Assembly: GCA_004794785.1 (NCBI GenBank)
Contig: SJOL01004239.1
Location: forward strand, 9,824 to 73,823
Reading direction: 5' to 3'
Length of the DNA: 64,000 nt
DNA from: Opisthorchis felineus
Taxonomy: Eukaryota > Platyhelminthes > Trematoda > Opisthorchiida > Opisthorchiidae
Position 1 is the stretch's first letter. Each line of letters starts with the position of its first letter. The translations under genes were made by a program, and so were the position numbers. The notes under the pieces were generated by a model that searched no databases, had not been told where the DNA came from, and saw nothing but the letters and a program-made list of their open reading frames with translations. Positions 45,346 to 57,950 of this stretch are shown here, in pieces.

Positions 45346-45743
45346 CCGTGATCGGCTCTTTACGGTCCGTACTATTTCTTCTGCTACCAGTGGAGAATCT
45401 ACTGTAGCGTGTATCGTGTTTTTATCCGTCTATATCGACTACCTTGAGGACTACTCGGATTCTACACAAAACCGATGCAGTGCGTCAGAGTACGATGTCG
45501 AACAGAGAAGTATCGACCAACCAAGTGCCCTCTGATTTCATTTCCCAACAAGCACAACAGCCAGAGGATGATCTTATCGTTAATTATATGCAGAGGGAAT
45601 AGATATAGCGCTATGGGACAAGCGATTCCGTAAACGGATACCGGTGCATTGCACACACTCCGTCCGTACTCTAGTGAATCGTGTTCTGATAACAGTAAAA
45701 GGGCTAAAATTATATTGCCTACTACCAAGCTTCTTCAAGTGAG
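45346..45743. other. Unassigned stretch
   Basis: Nothing recognised; frames on both strands lack motifs. Confidence 0.35.
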
Positions 45744-45935
45744 GGAGCTCGAGATAGCTCATTGGTTAAGACGCCAACTTACGGACTGGAAGGTCCGTGG
45801 TTCGAACTCAACCTCAGCATCTCGACTGCTCCCGTCTAGGATTGGGCGACCAGACAGTATCCCAGGTCTCGTGCCTCCTTCCGTCGGCATGGAAGCTAGC
45901 CACCGAAAGGGTTCTACAGCTGAACGATATATTTA
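45744..45935 (+). repeat. tRNA-derived SINE, copy g
   Basis: A box TAGCTCATTGG near 45756, B box GGTTCGAACTC near 45800-45810, body CAGTATCCCAGGTCTCGTGC and the end TTCTACAGCTGAACGATATA with an ATTTATTT tail. It belongs to the CGCCAACTTACGGACTGG subgroup. Confidence 0.8.
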
Positions 45936-46584
45936 TTTATTAAGTGGGGAGTGAAACGATGGATGGAGAAATTCCCGAGTGGAAAAAGCGATATTCGTCT
46001 CACTGACACAACGGCATGTTTGAAGAAAATAAAAGAGAGAAGACGATTCAATTGAAGCTTGTTGTGCTCATTATCAAGATGACGACTATAGTTGACGGTG
46101 AAAGCGGAAGGATGAACGTGCATAATGCTGTCAGAAAGAGTCCAAAGAATGAAAACTACAACATTTGTGACGGGAACATAATGCAGTCATGCACACACTG
46201 AGGCTAGGCCGGTGAAACCAAAGGACATCAAAATGTACCCATAAGAAAGAAACACGTTACAAATTACGACAAGCTTTTCGGAAGCTATAAAAAGACGTTC
46301 CCTTCCTAAATGAAATACGGTGCTATATAAAGATTAATGTTGGGAGCAGAAGTTGGCAATTTTCACACGGGGTTTTTTCTAAGTCACTATCTGGCGGAAG
46401 CATGTGTCTATTTCTAAACGTTCTTTCACAGCGGTGTCCACCACGAACAGTTGCCACCGTAAGAGGTTGATTGCGATCCACTTAGATTGCATTCACTGGA
46501 ACAATCACTAAGGAGACTTGGTGCTCCCACAACTTTTCTAGCATGGCCTTCCCCAAAGCTGGAAATAATCGAACTAAGGATCTA
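45936..46584. other. Unassigned stretch
   Basis: No gene or matched repeat. A TATATAAAG word occurs near 46323 without further support. Confidence 0.35.
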
Positions 46585-46828
<244 letters not shown>

Positions 46829-46832
46829 TTAG

Positions 46833-49485
46833 GCACCGCGACATCAGTTCTGTAACCAAAACCTCTAAGCTGTTAACAGGCACCATTCTATGCGAACCCA
46901 GCAACACTCGTGGGGCGCAATTTCGTTAAAAAACACGCAAGGGTCCATCCAGTTCAGTGAATCGGTTGTCTTTACTTTTCGACAACTGCTAGAACACCAT
47001 CGCATTTACTCCACGACTGGGTAGATACGGCGTTTGAGGCAATAGTGGTCATTGAAGAATTCTCTTAGCTGTACAGTTACCCTGATCCAACTCTTTTAAG
47101 CTAAGGCAACGTTGACGACGTGCAATGTGTCCGATACTGCTTTGCGGCCGTCAAACGTGGCGACTATTCGTTAGGGGAAAAAGTAAACTGCTTGCCTTTG
47201 ACCAGCATAACCTTCAACGTAGTGCATGTGTACCATCGGGACGCCGGGTCAGCAACGTTGACGTGGGACAAATGGCTTTCGAGTGCTCGAACATTTGAGG
47301 ATGTGATATGACTGAAAGAGCTAAGCTGGCCGGTTTCTAGAGTACCAGTCGATCGATGGCTCCATCGTGCACTATTGGCGGCTTGCATGAGAAGCTAAGC
47401 AACGGATCATGCCGTTCAGGAGGTTGGAGTACACGAGACCAATTCCATCACAGACTAGGCACCACACAATGAGGCCATGAAGTCAATGACACTGCCGTAT
47501 CCACTCTATCCTTTGCTTTATGAAGCTCAACTGCCCTCCTTCCTAACCGCGCATTATTGGCGTTTAATTAGGTTGGTACCAATCCAAACCAGCGTATACT
47601 GTTCACGGTTGGAAAAATGATGTTGTGTGATGTTGTCTCGCTAACACCGTATTGGTTATACGGTCGAATCCGCTAGGATAGTCCTGCCAAAAAGTGGATA
47701 CCCCTGGCCAATGGAAGATGAATTTGATTGGGCGAGGTTCAAAACCCGGTGGACTATAACCCACATGATTGATACAATAAATGCCATGCCAAGCGTCACC
47801 CATATGCACTGGTCAAAATGCAATCGGTAGACCACAAGCGTGTATTGACAGAGGCATGATGCGGGAAGTTTGATCAGGACTTATCAGGCGACAACGTATG
47901 CATACGAAGTTAGTATGTATAAGGTTATAAACCGTGGTATACTGCATTGAGTAGCGCACCCTCCATTCAGTGAATCCTACACTAAGAAAACTGCATAGTC
48001 ACAAGAAGCTGCCGGTCCCTCTGAAATAAGGCCAATTCCCCAAGACTGGGACGATTTCGATTCATCCACGCGACGCCGGTATATGTAGCCAAAAAGTGCT
48101 TTCACGCACACACTGGGACTCTCATTGTCCTATCGCGCGACCGTTAACCACATGAATTGGATGGTGCCATGAGAATTTTTCTCGGCAGACTCCCCTAGAG
48201 CTTCATTCCACCTGCTTGTGCCATTCATTTTTCTCGTTTTATAGACCCTCGATCAGACCAGATCACCAAAATTCGTTACCGTAAAATGGACAATCGAGTT
48301 GATTTGCCTTCTCCCGAATAAATGATAAATTAATGAAGCAATATTTCGCTGGCATTCGTGAATACGTTAAGGGGAGTTTTCAAGGGTCACACTCAGATCG
48401 TGAAAAAATGTGAGAAACTTGTTGGAGTCTGTGGCGAAACACTGTGTTGATCCAAGGTCACCCATTCTGAGGCCCAGAAGAGCACCCGAGAATGAACCCA
48501 CACTGATCCACACAGGTCACAATATTGATAAAACGAAAGAGTTCCCAGAATACAAATTGCAAATCAAGCAGCTGAAGGCGGAATGCATATGTCAAGACAT
48601 CGGCTCATGTTACCGAATCTACTGGGAAATCAAATGAAACCAGATCCGCTAATCAATTCAGCTTGAATAACATCCATGGCAAAGTTGAGAAGACCATGAG
48701 CAATCTGTTGATATTCAAATAAGCAAACTAAACAGTTCTAACTTAAAAGATTCATATTCCAGTTTTGCTGACAGTCTTAGTATACAAGACTTGACATGTA
48801 TAAAATGAAAGTTGGACGCCATAGCAGTTTCAGACACGTCCAACAATCAGCAAGCACGACAATAGCGCGCGCGTCGAGGACCACACGCACAGACTGTCAG
48901 TTTTGGTTGCTACGTTGCACTCATTCATAACCAGCGGACTACCGAATGCTACAGCTCGGTGAGGATCGGGTGCCAGCAGTCCTCGTCTGACACTTGTCCT
49001 GGAATTAAAAAATCCGTTTACGCATCCGCCCTATGGTGAGAAATAACTTGTGTTTTGCACAGCTTTGTTCTTTCCCTTAAGCGTCAGACCTAAAATGCTG
49101 CGACGCAGACGGCCCCACACAGTTTTCTTTTGCTATCGTAAGAACTGACGACAGCTCAGAAAATAACACGTGACAATACTGGTTTTGCCGAAGGCAAACT
49201 ACTAAAGGGTCAAATTTTAACAACAGTGAATCTTACGGATAAGCAAACAGTTAGTCGCAGGATATCCTCAGAGCTTCAATCTGTTTTTTTAATATATAAC
49301 TGTTATGCAGTTCACCGCAAGTGCGAGGCCTGAAACAGTCTTTTTCTCGAGAAAAAGAAACGTCGGGGGTGAATCAGAGCCGTCAGTGACTGGATCAAAA
49401 GCTCATGCAGCAAACAAGATCATCGGTCAGTAGGTTGCTCATAGTCCTGGTACCACTACCGTGGCTCACCACCCGTAATGTATGC
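46833..49485. other. Unassigned stretch (2.6 kb)
   Basis: No supported gene. A B-box-like GGTTCAAAACCC lies near 47738 without a matching A box. Confidence 0.35.
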
Positions 49486-50095
49486 AAGCAAGCACTTTAA
49501 AAGGTACACTGATGACCATCGGTGTCTCCAAAGCATTGGGTCGGGTCTGGTGGGAGCATCGGATTAGCAATGCTGATGTACACCAGATGATCCTAAGAAG
49601 AAGTAACTCTCCAGCGATAGATGACCTACCCACGCTCCATAGGTTACGCTGGTTAGGACATGTACTCCGCATGCCGGAAGACCGTCTGCCCCGCAGAGCT
49701 CTTTTCGCCCAGCCCTGTGCTGAGTTCAAGCGACCGAGAGGTGGACAGTGTATGATCTGGCAACGAAGTATGAAAACACTAACCAGTAAATTGAGTCGGG
49801 TCGACAACTGCCGCCTCCCTGGATGGAGACCCTGGGACTCAACTCACCAGTGGTTAATGACATTGGCAGAAATGGCCCAGTCGCGCAGTGAGTGGCGTGC
49901 TTGAATCAAAACTATCGCCTTCAATGCGTAGGTAGCCTATTTCCAAACAAACTGAACGTGCCACCGCCTCCAAGGCTTGGCTCTATGTCCCACACACTCT
50001 CGTTTCACGGTGATCAAAACTGTAGCAGTTGGAACCAATGTGCCTATGGTACACGGTTCATGGCTGATAAAGTGAATTAGACTGACGTAATGCAA
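49486..50095 (+). mobile_element. RTE-B retrotransposon, C-terminus and 3' UTR
   Basis: A 140-codon open frame (49482-49904) reads [56 protein letters not shown] and LTSKLSRVDNCRLPGW. It is close to the copy at 24470-25150, including the 3' block with CAAAACTGTAGCAGTTGGAA near 50015 and CCTATGGTACACGGTTCATG. No long GATGAT tail; the foldback element follows at once. Confidence 0.78.
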
Positions 50096-50447
50096 TACTC
50101 ATAAGGTTGCTGAAAATTCTTCGACAGCCCACGACCGGTTTCACCCTTCTTGGGGCTCATCAGGTAGGCACAGTCCCCGAGTTTCCGTCAACCTTATGTT
50201 CTACTTGAAACCAAACTGCACGAAATTAGCGAAATAAACTCATTTGCAAACAAATTCGGTTTTGTGAGAGACTCAGCTGGGCCCCAGCTGAATCTCTCGT
50301 TTATGGTGTGTCTTAGCAACTGAATGTGCTGCACCAGGCCGCCTCATGTTTCAGTTGGTACGATATTCGAGATAAACGAGAGATTCACCAGGTGAGTTTC
50401 TCGCAAAACCAAATTTGTTTGCAAATGAGTGTATTTCGCTGAATTAG
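50096..50447 (-). repeat. Foldback repeat (F), most complete, with internal inverted arms
   Basis: Begins with the inverted F end (ATAAGGTTGCTGAAAATTCT, TCGACAGCCCACGACCGGTT). Inside, arms 50229-50280 and 50388-50439 are reverse complements over 52 bases with five mismatches. A nested GAATCTCTCGTTTA / TAAACGAGAGATTC pair and the perfect palindrome CAGCTGGGGCCCCAGCTG-like core near 50275-50292 are also present. Strong hairpin potential. Confidence 0.75.
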
Positions 50448-50544
50448 ATTGAATTGACGACCACCAGAGGATGTCATTCAAAACACCCATCTACGAGGAA
50501 ACGGGTTCTGGTCCCGGAAGTAACTGCTTCATACCGAGTAAGTT

Positions 50545-50705
50545 TACAGGGAGTTAAAAGGCAAGATTCTGACCGGGAGGTCCGAATCTAGCTGTGATTG
50601 CACTTTTTTAGGTCTGGGACGCCTGGCAACCTCTCAAACCCTCGTACATGTGTCGGGTTGCAGGGCAACTATGCACCGAAGTGTTGTCACAGTTGGCTGA
50701 ATTAT
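50545..50705 (+). repeat. tRNA-derived SINE, old copy h
   Basis: Diverged: TCTGACCGGGAGGTCCG, GGTCTGGGACGCCTGGCAAC, CTCTCAAACCCTCGTAC, CAGGGCAACTATGCACCGAA and CACAGTTGGCTGAATTATT follow SINE order. The B box is damaged. Confidence 0.5.
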
Positions 50706-52399
50706 TGCTATATTAGACCAAAATTTACTCAGTTTGAAGGTCCCGTGAGATTTGTGGTCCCTTTAATCAACCTAACGCCCACTCAAGCAGCCGAGTAGGG
50801 TGGGCCAGTTCCACATGCGACATAGAACACACCCACAAAACAATGCACCAGGAAACTCAGTACACTAGGGTATGTACATTAGTCTACACTGGCAACAAAA
50901 GCCGTTACTGGCCGTATTCGGACACCCCACCGCTGAACACACTACTCTGGTCATCGGAGAGTCCAACGCCCTGGTGTATTCTGAAATGCAGCACGATAAG
51001 GGTTATGTACACCGTCCACAAGCTAGTCAATACATCAGGAAAGTTCCAGTTGTAATAAATAGTCAAAACAAATCAAAGTTGAAACGCCAGCTGATGAAGA
51101 CACACACACACACACACACACAAGGGGATGCTGATCGCAAAGGCGGACATTTGTTTGCTTGTGTCTGTACGCTATTACTCCCACCGTGGCAAGCCGAGTG
51201 ACAAAAGTGGCTGATCGAGAGGGTGGTGTGTAGCATGCGGGTGGTGGACTTATGCGAGCATTTGGTTGCAGTTAAGTAAGGCTCGTGGGTCGCCGAACGA
51301 AGCACGACAGTAACACAACACACAAAAAGTAAGGAACGTGAACATACTGGATGGGTGGATGGATCGAAACAGGGTAACGATCTATACGGACCTTGCGCAA
51401 GAGAATGACAACTTGGAGAACAAAAACACTGTTTTTTCACTCTCTCCGAAATGAAGTGTTGGGAAAACCTATGCTAAATTTATTCCAGTGTAGTTAGGCT
51501 ATTCGGTGCCAATAATGGTCAGTCAGGACATAAATACTCAACCAAACACAGAATAAAAGCTAAGTGCATCGCCATTTTCGGAATGAGAAAAAGAGAAGAG
51601 ACAGAAATTCGGGGTTACATAGTAGCGCACCAGATATCAAACCATCCTCACTGTCCCCGTGGGATGTTTTGGGTGATCCGTTGTATTCAATAGATGATTC
51701 CTTTCAGGTAGGTACGTGGTTATCGTTAATAGACGAGGTACGCAAAACTGTAATGAACGAATTACCGAGTTGGTTGGCCAACAACTTCCGATTAAAGTCG
51801 GGAAATTAGTCGAAGTTTTGTGAAAAGTGAAGTCTTTTCACTCCTAAGATGTTCCAGGTAACGTTTGCGCTATAGTAAGCAGTATCACGGGGGACGGTTT
51901 AGAGTATCCGGGGCCTTTTCAGCTGGATTTTTTCGAGGCGTAAATTTCATTTGAAGTCAACAAATTGATGTCGGATGTTAGAAGTGAGCTCAGCGGAACG
52001 GCCAAAGTTTACACGCAACAGGACAACCGATCACACGGGCGTCAGTACAAAGTGAAGTGAATGGGGCAGGACCAGCGGTCCGATGGGCCTGACCGATTCG
52101 TGTGGCCAGTTGCGTTCCATGGAAGATATTGCACCATCGCTGTTGGATGTGTATTGCAACGCGCCAAACCGTTGCCTGTATGAGCGGCCTTCCGTTCTTA
52201 AATACCGCATTGATGATACATAAAAGTGCGATTACTGGAACAAGTATTGAGTTCCCTCTAAATCCGACGTTACGGTGAAATTCTGGGACAGAAAGATCGA
52301 CTCATCGAACCATGGAATATTCAGATGTGGTGTTCACCGTTCAAAGAAAAACCGCTGCGAATGGTTCGGTAGCCTATGAATTCTAGTTTTTGTTATAAG
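50706..52399. other. Unassigned stretch with a (CA)n run
   Basis: The (CA)n microsatellite is at about 51098-51122. The 109-125-codon frames around 50872-51440 run through it on both strands and are not supported as genes. Confidence 0.35.
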
Positions 52400-52590
52400 G
52401 GGGGGGGGGCGAGATGGCTCAGTGGTTAGAGAGAGGTGGTTTGCTGACCGGAAGGTCCGTGGTTCGAACCCAACCTCTGCCTCTCGACTTCCCCTGTCTA
52501 AGCTTGGGCGACCTGGCAGTAACCCAGCCCTCATGCTTCCTTCAGTTGGCATGGCAGTTAGGCACCGAAACGGTGTTGCAGCTGAACGAA
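52400..52590 (+). repeat. tRNA-derived SINE, copy i
   Basis: G-run, then GCGAGATGGCTCAGTGGTTA, B box GGTTCGAACCC near 52461-52471, the full body and the end GTTGCAGCTGAACGAATGAA. A short duplication or insertion lies between the boxes (GAGAGAGGTGGTTTGCTGAC). Confidence 0.85.
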
Positions 52591-53179
52591 TGAATTCCAA
52601 CAACAAACAAGACCACAGTCTTCATGATCGTCAGACTAATTTGCTTAACAGATCCAACTAGTTGTGCAGGCCGACCAAGTTGTTCCAATCGGGTCCCGAT
52701 TGAAGAATAAACTTTTTCATTTTGGTCTCTCCCAACCTAATTCGTCCCTATTTGTATATTCTGATCTTCAAATCGAGAAACTTTTAGACGGAAGCACCTA
52801 TTGACAGCAGAGCGCACATTTGTATAGTGGATGCTAGTAGATATAAACGGTAGAATCAATGCCGCAACAAAGCCACTTGAATGCTTTGTGTTCAGTGCGT
52901 TTGAACGGTGTCCCTCGAGTGGGTAGAATCAATCATCATGCTTCCATGTGAGAGCGTGGATATGCTGAGATGCAACGCAATAGTCACGCCCCACCAGAAT
53001 GGGTTGGTCGTCCGAATAACGAAAAGAGACGAACAAATAGTACCCAAGGAGTGTTACGATGCGACTTCAAACACACCATTATCGAATAGGGTAAAATTAG
53101 CAAACAACAGAACACTGTCGTCGCCAGACATCCAAGATGCCCTCCAGAGAACCGTGGGTCATCATTCATAACAATGTAG
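52591..53179. other. Unassigned stretch
   Basis: Frames of 87 (+) and 61 (-) codons at 52908-53171 have no motif or splice pair. Confidence 0.35.
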
Positions 53180-53368
53180 GAGTTGTAGATGGCTCAGTGG
53201 TTAAGGCGCCAGCTTACGAACCGGAAGGTCTGTGGTTCGAACCCTACCCCTGCCTCCCGACTTCCCCTGTCTAGGCTCGGGTAACCTGGCAGTATACCAG
53301 CCCTCGTGCTTTCTTCGGATGGCATGGCAGCTAGGCACCGAAAGGGTGTTGCAGCTGAACGATTTTTT
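53180..53368 (+). repeat. tRNA-derived SINE, copy j
   Basis: A box TGGCTCAGTGG near 53190, B box GGTTCGAACCC near 53234-53244, body GGCAGTATACCAGCCCTCGT and end GTTGCAGCTGAACG with a T7 tail. It belongs to the CGCCAGCTTACGAACCGG subgroup. Confidence 0.85.
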
Positions 53369-54469
53369 TCCACTACCATCCATCCGAAACGAAGATCGAC
53401 TGCATTAATATAGGTAAATATCGCCGGTGAGCCGGAATGCGGAAAAACAAGGACCTAAAGGACTAAAACCACTAGGAACGCAACACCACGCACGTAAGCT
53501 ACCCGGTCTGTGACGGGCGAAATCGATTGGATGTGCCAACACGACATAAAAAGGTAGAGACGTGCATGGAGCGAGCAGCCCGATGTTCGCGAGCGGGTAT
53601 AAAGAGTGTGGTCAGTCATGTCATCCGGACCAGCCAACATCCAAAACTCACGGGTAGAATACAGTCTTAGAATCTAGCGCACACGTGCATAGTTATAAAC
53701 ACTCCGTTTGTTGTCAGCAAACTTGGTGTGATGAACATGAAACCATTCACACAGGCACACATACACCTAGAGAGAAAATCTGGCCATCAAACTGACCGAG
53801 ATGGAGAAGGCAACAGCATTAAGCATTCGGAGGGAGGCCAGCATACTCAGCCATAACAGAACTCCAACTTTCTCTGTTGTTAACAATCGGAAGAAGCGCA
53901 CCGATCGATGGATTACAGTTGAGATAAAAGAGGGTTTGGTTCCGAATAAAAAACCTGACATGCGAAGATATCGAAAAAGGAAGTATGGAAATGGAAGTAC
54001 GCATTCCACGAAATCAGAGTCAGAATGACGTCTACGGAGACATATTTGCCTAAACAAAGGATAAGGGCACAAAGCAGCCATGGAGAGGCATGTTTGCCAA
54101 AATTCACAGAAAATTTTTCCCCAATCAAACACATTCGTAAGCAAATTCCTCAAAGGCAGTAGCTAGTTTTCCATTAGAGTACAAAAAACTAGAAGCAACT
54201 TACGAACAAATAATTTTTTTGTTTTGTGGTAATCGAGAAACGCATGCTATAACCAGCGATATTTTGTGCAATATTAAACGTGTCATTGTGGTCTGCGCTG
54301 ACTGACTAGGAAAGTAATAAGCTCTGATCGGTTCAAGGGATCTGCTGCGGAATCCACTCAGCTACCGTTAGGCACCAGACCAACCAGGGTAAAGCACCGA
54401 AGCAGGTGGGAAGGGAATTTTGTTAAAACTCTGTTTTAAAACACCAACAAAAGCAATCGACTTCTGATA
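53369..54469. other. Unassigned stretch with a basic open frame
   Basis: A + strand frame at 53801-54028 (75 codons from ATG, open from 53773) is Lys/Arg-rich with NNRKKRTDRW and MRRYRKRKYGNG. No splice pair, family or promoter is visible, so it is left as an open frame only. Confidence 0.25.
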
Positions 54470-54700
54470 CGATGGTGCATCCAAGCTATTGCCTTCAATG
54501 CGTAGCTCCCTTCCCAATTCCCCCACTTAACAGTCCACTGACAGCACTGTATGTACGCACCAATTTATCAGCTCCCGCTTCCAATGCGCAACTACCTCCC
54601 CTACCTCCCCAAATCATCGATGGACGAAATAGTGGCAGCTACAACCACTGTACGACAAGTACGCGGTTCTCACAGCTGAGGATGATGATCATGATACGAT
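54470..54700 (+). mobile_element. RTE-B 3' end with GATGAT tail
   Basis: CTATTGCCTTCAATGCGTAG near 54488, CAAATCATCGATGGACGAAA near 54610 and GGCAGCTACAACCACTGTAC match the RTE-B 3' UTR. It ends with CACAGCTGAGGATGATGATC near 54672-54691. Confidence 0.6.
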
Positions 54701-56308
54701 CGAACTGTCATCTACTTTTACTGCTCACTAGGGGCTCCTCATCGGCGAACGACGGTCTAGTTTGCACGTGAGTAGTTGCCTATGGCGGGTTTCGCACCTG
54801 CTGGCAATAAGCCTAAAGCTATCAGCGTCATCAGCAGCTATACGACATCGGTCTTAAAAAGCCCGCTTACTGAACACGAGAGCGAAAATGGTTGAAGCGA
54901 GCTGTCCCCGTAGTCGGATGGTCGAGACAGAGCGGATAGGAAGCGAAGTGTCCTCGTGTTAGAAAACGATAGACAATAGTAGACGAATCCAAGAAAGAAC
55001 TGCGAAAATCAGATCTAACGATGAGCAGCGTGAGACCTGTCTATGTAGGTATGCATTGTACGTGGATAGAAGAGGCACAAGGCAATGACGCAACACAGTT
55101 ACGGTCGCTTGGCCGCATGCTCACATAAGCCTGAACGGTTTGTTGGCACATGTCTGATTGAGTTGACCATGCTAACATCAATCAAAAGTCAAAACCTGAA
55201 TAACAAAACAGCATTCGTCCCCAGAACCTGAGTTCTACTCGACTCAGGAGAGAAAGAGAAAACGCCAATTGGGTGTTGTTCGGATAACAGCTCCGACAAG
55301 GTTAAGCCAGCGCATCAATCTCTTGCAGTAATCGGTCATTCGACAACAGAGGAAAGATTATGCAGTTTAGTTCAGTGTTCATAGGATGAATAGTTGTTCC
55401 GACGCGGCATTTCTTCCAACAGCATCTCCCCCTCAAAAGCGCCTACTCCGAGGCGCGACCATGTTTCCAAGGTCGTAAAAGAGAGGAAATATGTGGAATT
55501 GCCTTTCCTCATACTACAAAGTACAGGAATGGCTTAACTTTGTGGTGTTGTAATCAGTATGCTAAAACTCGAGAGAAACTGCCATGCGTTGACATTCGCA
55601 AGTGTCCATCTACCTGGCCTGACGTCAGGCCCAATCCAACTGTCTTCAGGGACTGTCTATCTTGTTTGAAAACAGACTGTTTCGTTTATTTCTTCGGATC
55701 ACTGGTTTGTATGTTAGCGCCATCTTAATGGAATGCATTCAGTGCAGGCGGCAAATGTACGAGTTATTAACGCTGAGGGATGAGTCTGCCGTGCGCTAAT
55801 CTATTGCAGTTTTACCTCCCACCTGAGCCATAAACTGTGGTTTTAAGTTGCTGTTTTCAAGATCCACCAGTGAGACATCGTCGCGTCACGTCAAGAAACG
55901 GTTTAAATGAGGATAGTACCGTATTCGATGGCGTGTTCAAGGTGAACATAATATGACTTTCCGGCACGGCAGGGCTATATGGTCTTGCGAACCTTCCTCA
56001 ACCCCGTTCATAGTGTCAGTTTCTCCCCATATTGTCGGAATGAGTATCTGAATATGCGAATATTTATGGAATAGCCCTCCGTACGAAAAAAAAACAGAAA
56101 TAACTAATCGATAACAATCTGTGGTGGGATTTGGTATTATTTTACTTGTTCTATCCCAATCAGATGCACAGGCGCGTGATTTGACATAGACCTGAACGAC
56201 AAGCACAGGCAAACAACTCTCGGGCACCTCAGTTTTCGTTCGGCTGGTTCGTTAACCCTTACCTGCCCTCCCCCGTGTTTTTCAAACCTTATCCGATGCG
56301 AGATCAAA
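54701..56308. other. Unassigned stretch
   Basis: Short frames (for example a Cys-rich 62 codons at 55540-55728, +) are not supported by splice sites or motifs. Confidence 0.35.
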
Positions 56309-56464
56309 TCACAACGAGATGATATGCAGCAGCCACAGTAAGACTGTAAATCCTATACCAGTAGCCAGCACATAGTGACCCGCTGACGAAACACTATGCG
56401 GAGCAAGTGGTGTTGCAAGCACTGTGAACAACAGCGAGAATAATGAATGGGTGAACATAAAAAT
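56309..56464 (-). CDS. Last exon of a multi-pass membrane protein
   Basis: A 156-base exon (51 codons plus TGA), phase 0, behind the acceptor CATTTCGTCTTTCAG on the - strand. It encodes IFMFTHSLFSLLFTVLATPL followed by a short loop and HYVLATGIGFTVLLWLLHII, giving two hydrophobic segments with the protein ending directly after the second. This resembles the end of a four-helix (MARVEL/tetraspan-like) protein, but no family is identified. A possible upstream exon in matching phase is at 57560-57643. It lies inside the putative 25-kb intron of the receptor gene on the same strand, so it would be either an alternative last exon or a separate gene. Confidence 0.4.
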   Translation of the reverse strand: MFMFTHSLFSLLFTVLATPLAPHSVSSAGHYVLATGIGFTVLLWLLHIISL

Positions 56465-56924
56465 CTGAAAGACGAAATGCAGGAAGGAACCGTCGGTGAT
56501 CAAATGGTAACGAGTACATACATAAACTGTGACTCACTTTCGTGTATAGAGGTCTGGGTTGAGCACGCGCTCTGAAATGAGACCAATGGTAGGTAGATGT
56601 AGGTGAGAACGAGAGAATCAACCGGTTGGGTACGTTAATCACAAAATACATTTACCAGGGAAACAGTTTGCAAAGCAGATGCCGGAAAATCATCGCTCAC
56701 AGACAGCCTTTGTTATCGAAGGTGATGGGTAGTGTATCATTGAATATCATGTTTGACAATGATTGATGCGTCCCGTCTCGGAGTTCCCATCCAGGGAGAC
56801 GACAATGACCAGCGGAGATGAGCTTCCTGGGGTTAGGGTGGGGCTTTCATACTTTGTTGTCAAGTCATTATTTGGCCTCCTTTGGTTGCTAATTGTCAGA
56901 CATGGCCAAGTCACGCTTTGAATG

Positions 56925-57155
56925 GTGCTCGTGCATTCGAGCTGTTGCCCTCAGTGCATAGCCCCCCCCCCGGTCTCCCGAATGAAAAGTACACTGACCG
57001 TCTGTATTTACGTATCAATTACATAAGCTACCGCCTCTAGCGCGTAGCTATGTACCCCACCTCCCAAAATCATCGGTGAACGAAACTGTGGCAGCTAGAA
57101 CCACCGTACGGCATGTATGAGATTTTCACAGCTGATGCTGATGACGATGATGACT
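56925..57155 (+). mobile_element. RTE-B 3' end with GATGAT tail, second copy
   Basis: GTGCATTCGAGCTGTTGCCC near 56929, CCCAAAATCATCGGTGAACG near 57064, GGCAGCTAGAACCACCGTAC and TCACAGCTGATGCTGATGAC with GATGATGACTG at the end. It is parallel to 54470-54700 and shares the insert with ACTGACCGTCTGTATTTACG. Confidence 0.6.
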
Positions 57156-57559
57156 GAATATCACTCAACGGATGTTGTACGTCTAGCAGAGATGTACGCT
57201 ATTAACGGTAATTTGATTTAAATGAATCAGAGTTCGAACCCGAAGTTGGGTCCTACATGGTAATGGGTTCAAATATCAAAGCACTGAATTTCCTGAAAAA
57301 TGCCGGTGAACTAAGTTTTGTGGTGAGAAACCAAAAAATCATACCAAACACATGAAACTACTGGTAATTAGTTGTCCACTAAGGTCATCACTTCTGTAGT
57401 TCCACTGAAACCCACGGCTTAAAACCGACGGTTCGAGTGAGTGGCACTCAAGTGAAAATCCCGATAGTTTGTCAGCTCCATCACAGTAAAATACACGGAT
57501 TTAGATGGCTGCATTGCGCGTCCTGAGATTCGGTGTTTGGGGAAATGGACTGAGCATAC

Positions 57560-57643
57560 CTGGAAGGAAGAAACTGGACAAGAAAGACATTTGCTAAAGA
57601 AAACTGCCGAATCAGACGGCAAACGGAGAATGGAAGCCATGTA
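57560..57643 (-). CDS. Candidate internal exon (84 bases)
   Basis: Bounded by acceptor CTGTCCGTTTACAG and donor CCAG|GTATGC on the - strand, 28 codons, phase 0 to phase 0 (YMASILRLPSDSAVFFSKCL and eight more). It can join 56309-56464 in frame. The pyrimidine-rich end of the exon (CTTTCTTGTCC ... CTTCCAG) could itself be an acceptor, so the call is weak. Confidence 0.22.
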
Positions 57644-57904
57644 CTGTAAACGGACAGAATAGTAAGTGAACTCACGTAGAAAGGTTAACTTCTTGTGATC
57701 TTTTTCACCTAAATGGGGCCTTTTCGCAGCCCTTCTTCGATTTTGACATATTATGTATGGCGTCAACCGAGGAAAGAATTATCGAAAACGTTCGTTTGCC
57801 ATCACCTCAGATGTCCCCGCTTTTTCACGCCCCTTAGTATCCAAAGTATGTCCGCACGATCGACAAGCTTTGCCGCTTTCACTTAAGGAAGTGCAAGCAC
57901 TGTC

Positions 57905-57950
57905 GACGAATTTTCAGCAACTTTATGAGTAGTCCGTAGCGTCTAGAAAA
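57905..57950 (+). repeat. Foldback repeat (F), end stump
   Basis: GTCGACGAATTTTCAGCAAC followed by TTTATGAGTAGTCCGTAGCG is the last 45 bases of the F family. Confidence 0.5.

Noticed and set aside
53801..54028. Basic 75-codon ORF as a gene
   Set aside because: The composition is suggestive, but no splice site, promoter or homologous motif supports it; kept only as a remark.
57160..57480. - strand Ig-like half domain (SGFSLECHSLEP ... GFQWNY)
   Set aside because: Cys-to-Trp spacing fits an Ig domain, but no usable acceptor follows the preceding stop and the second half of the domain is absent.
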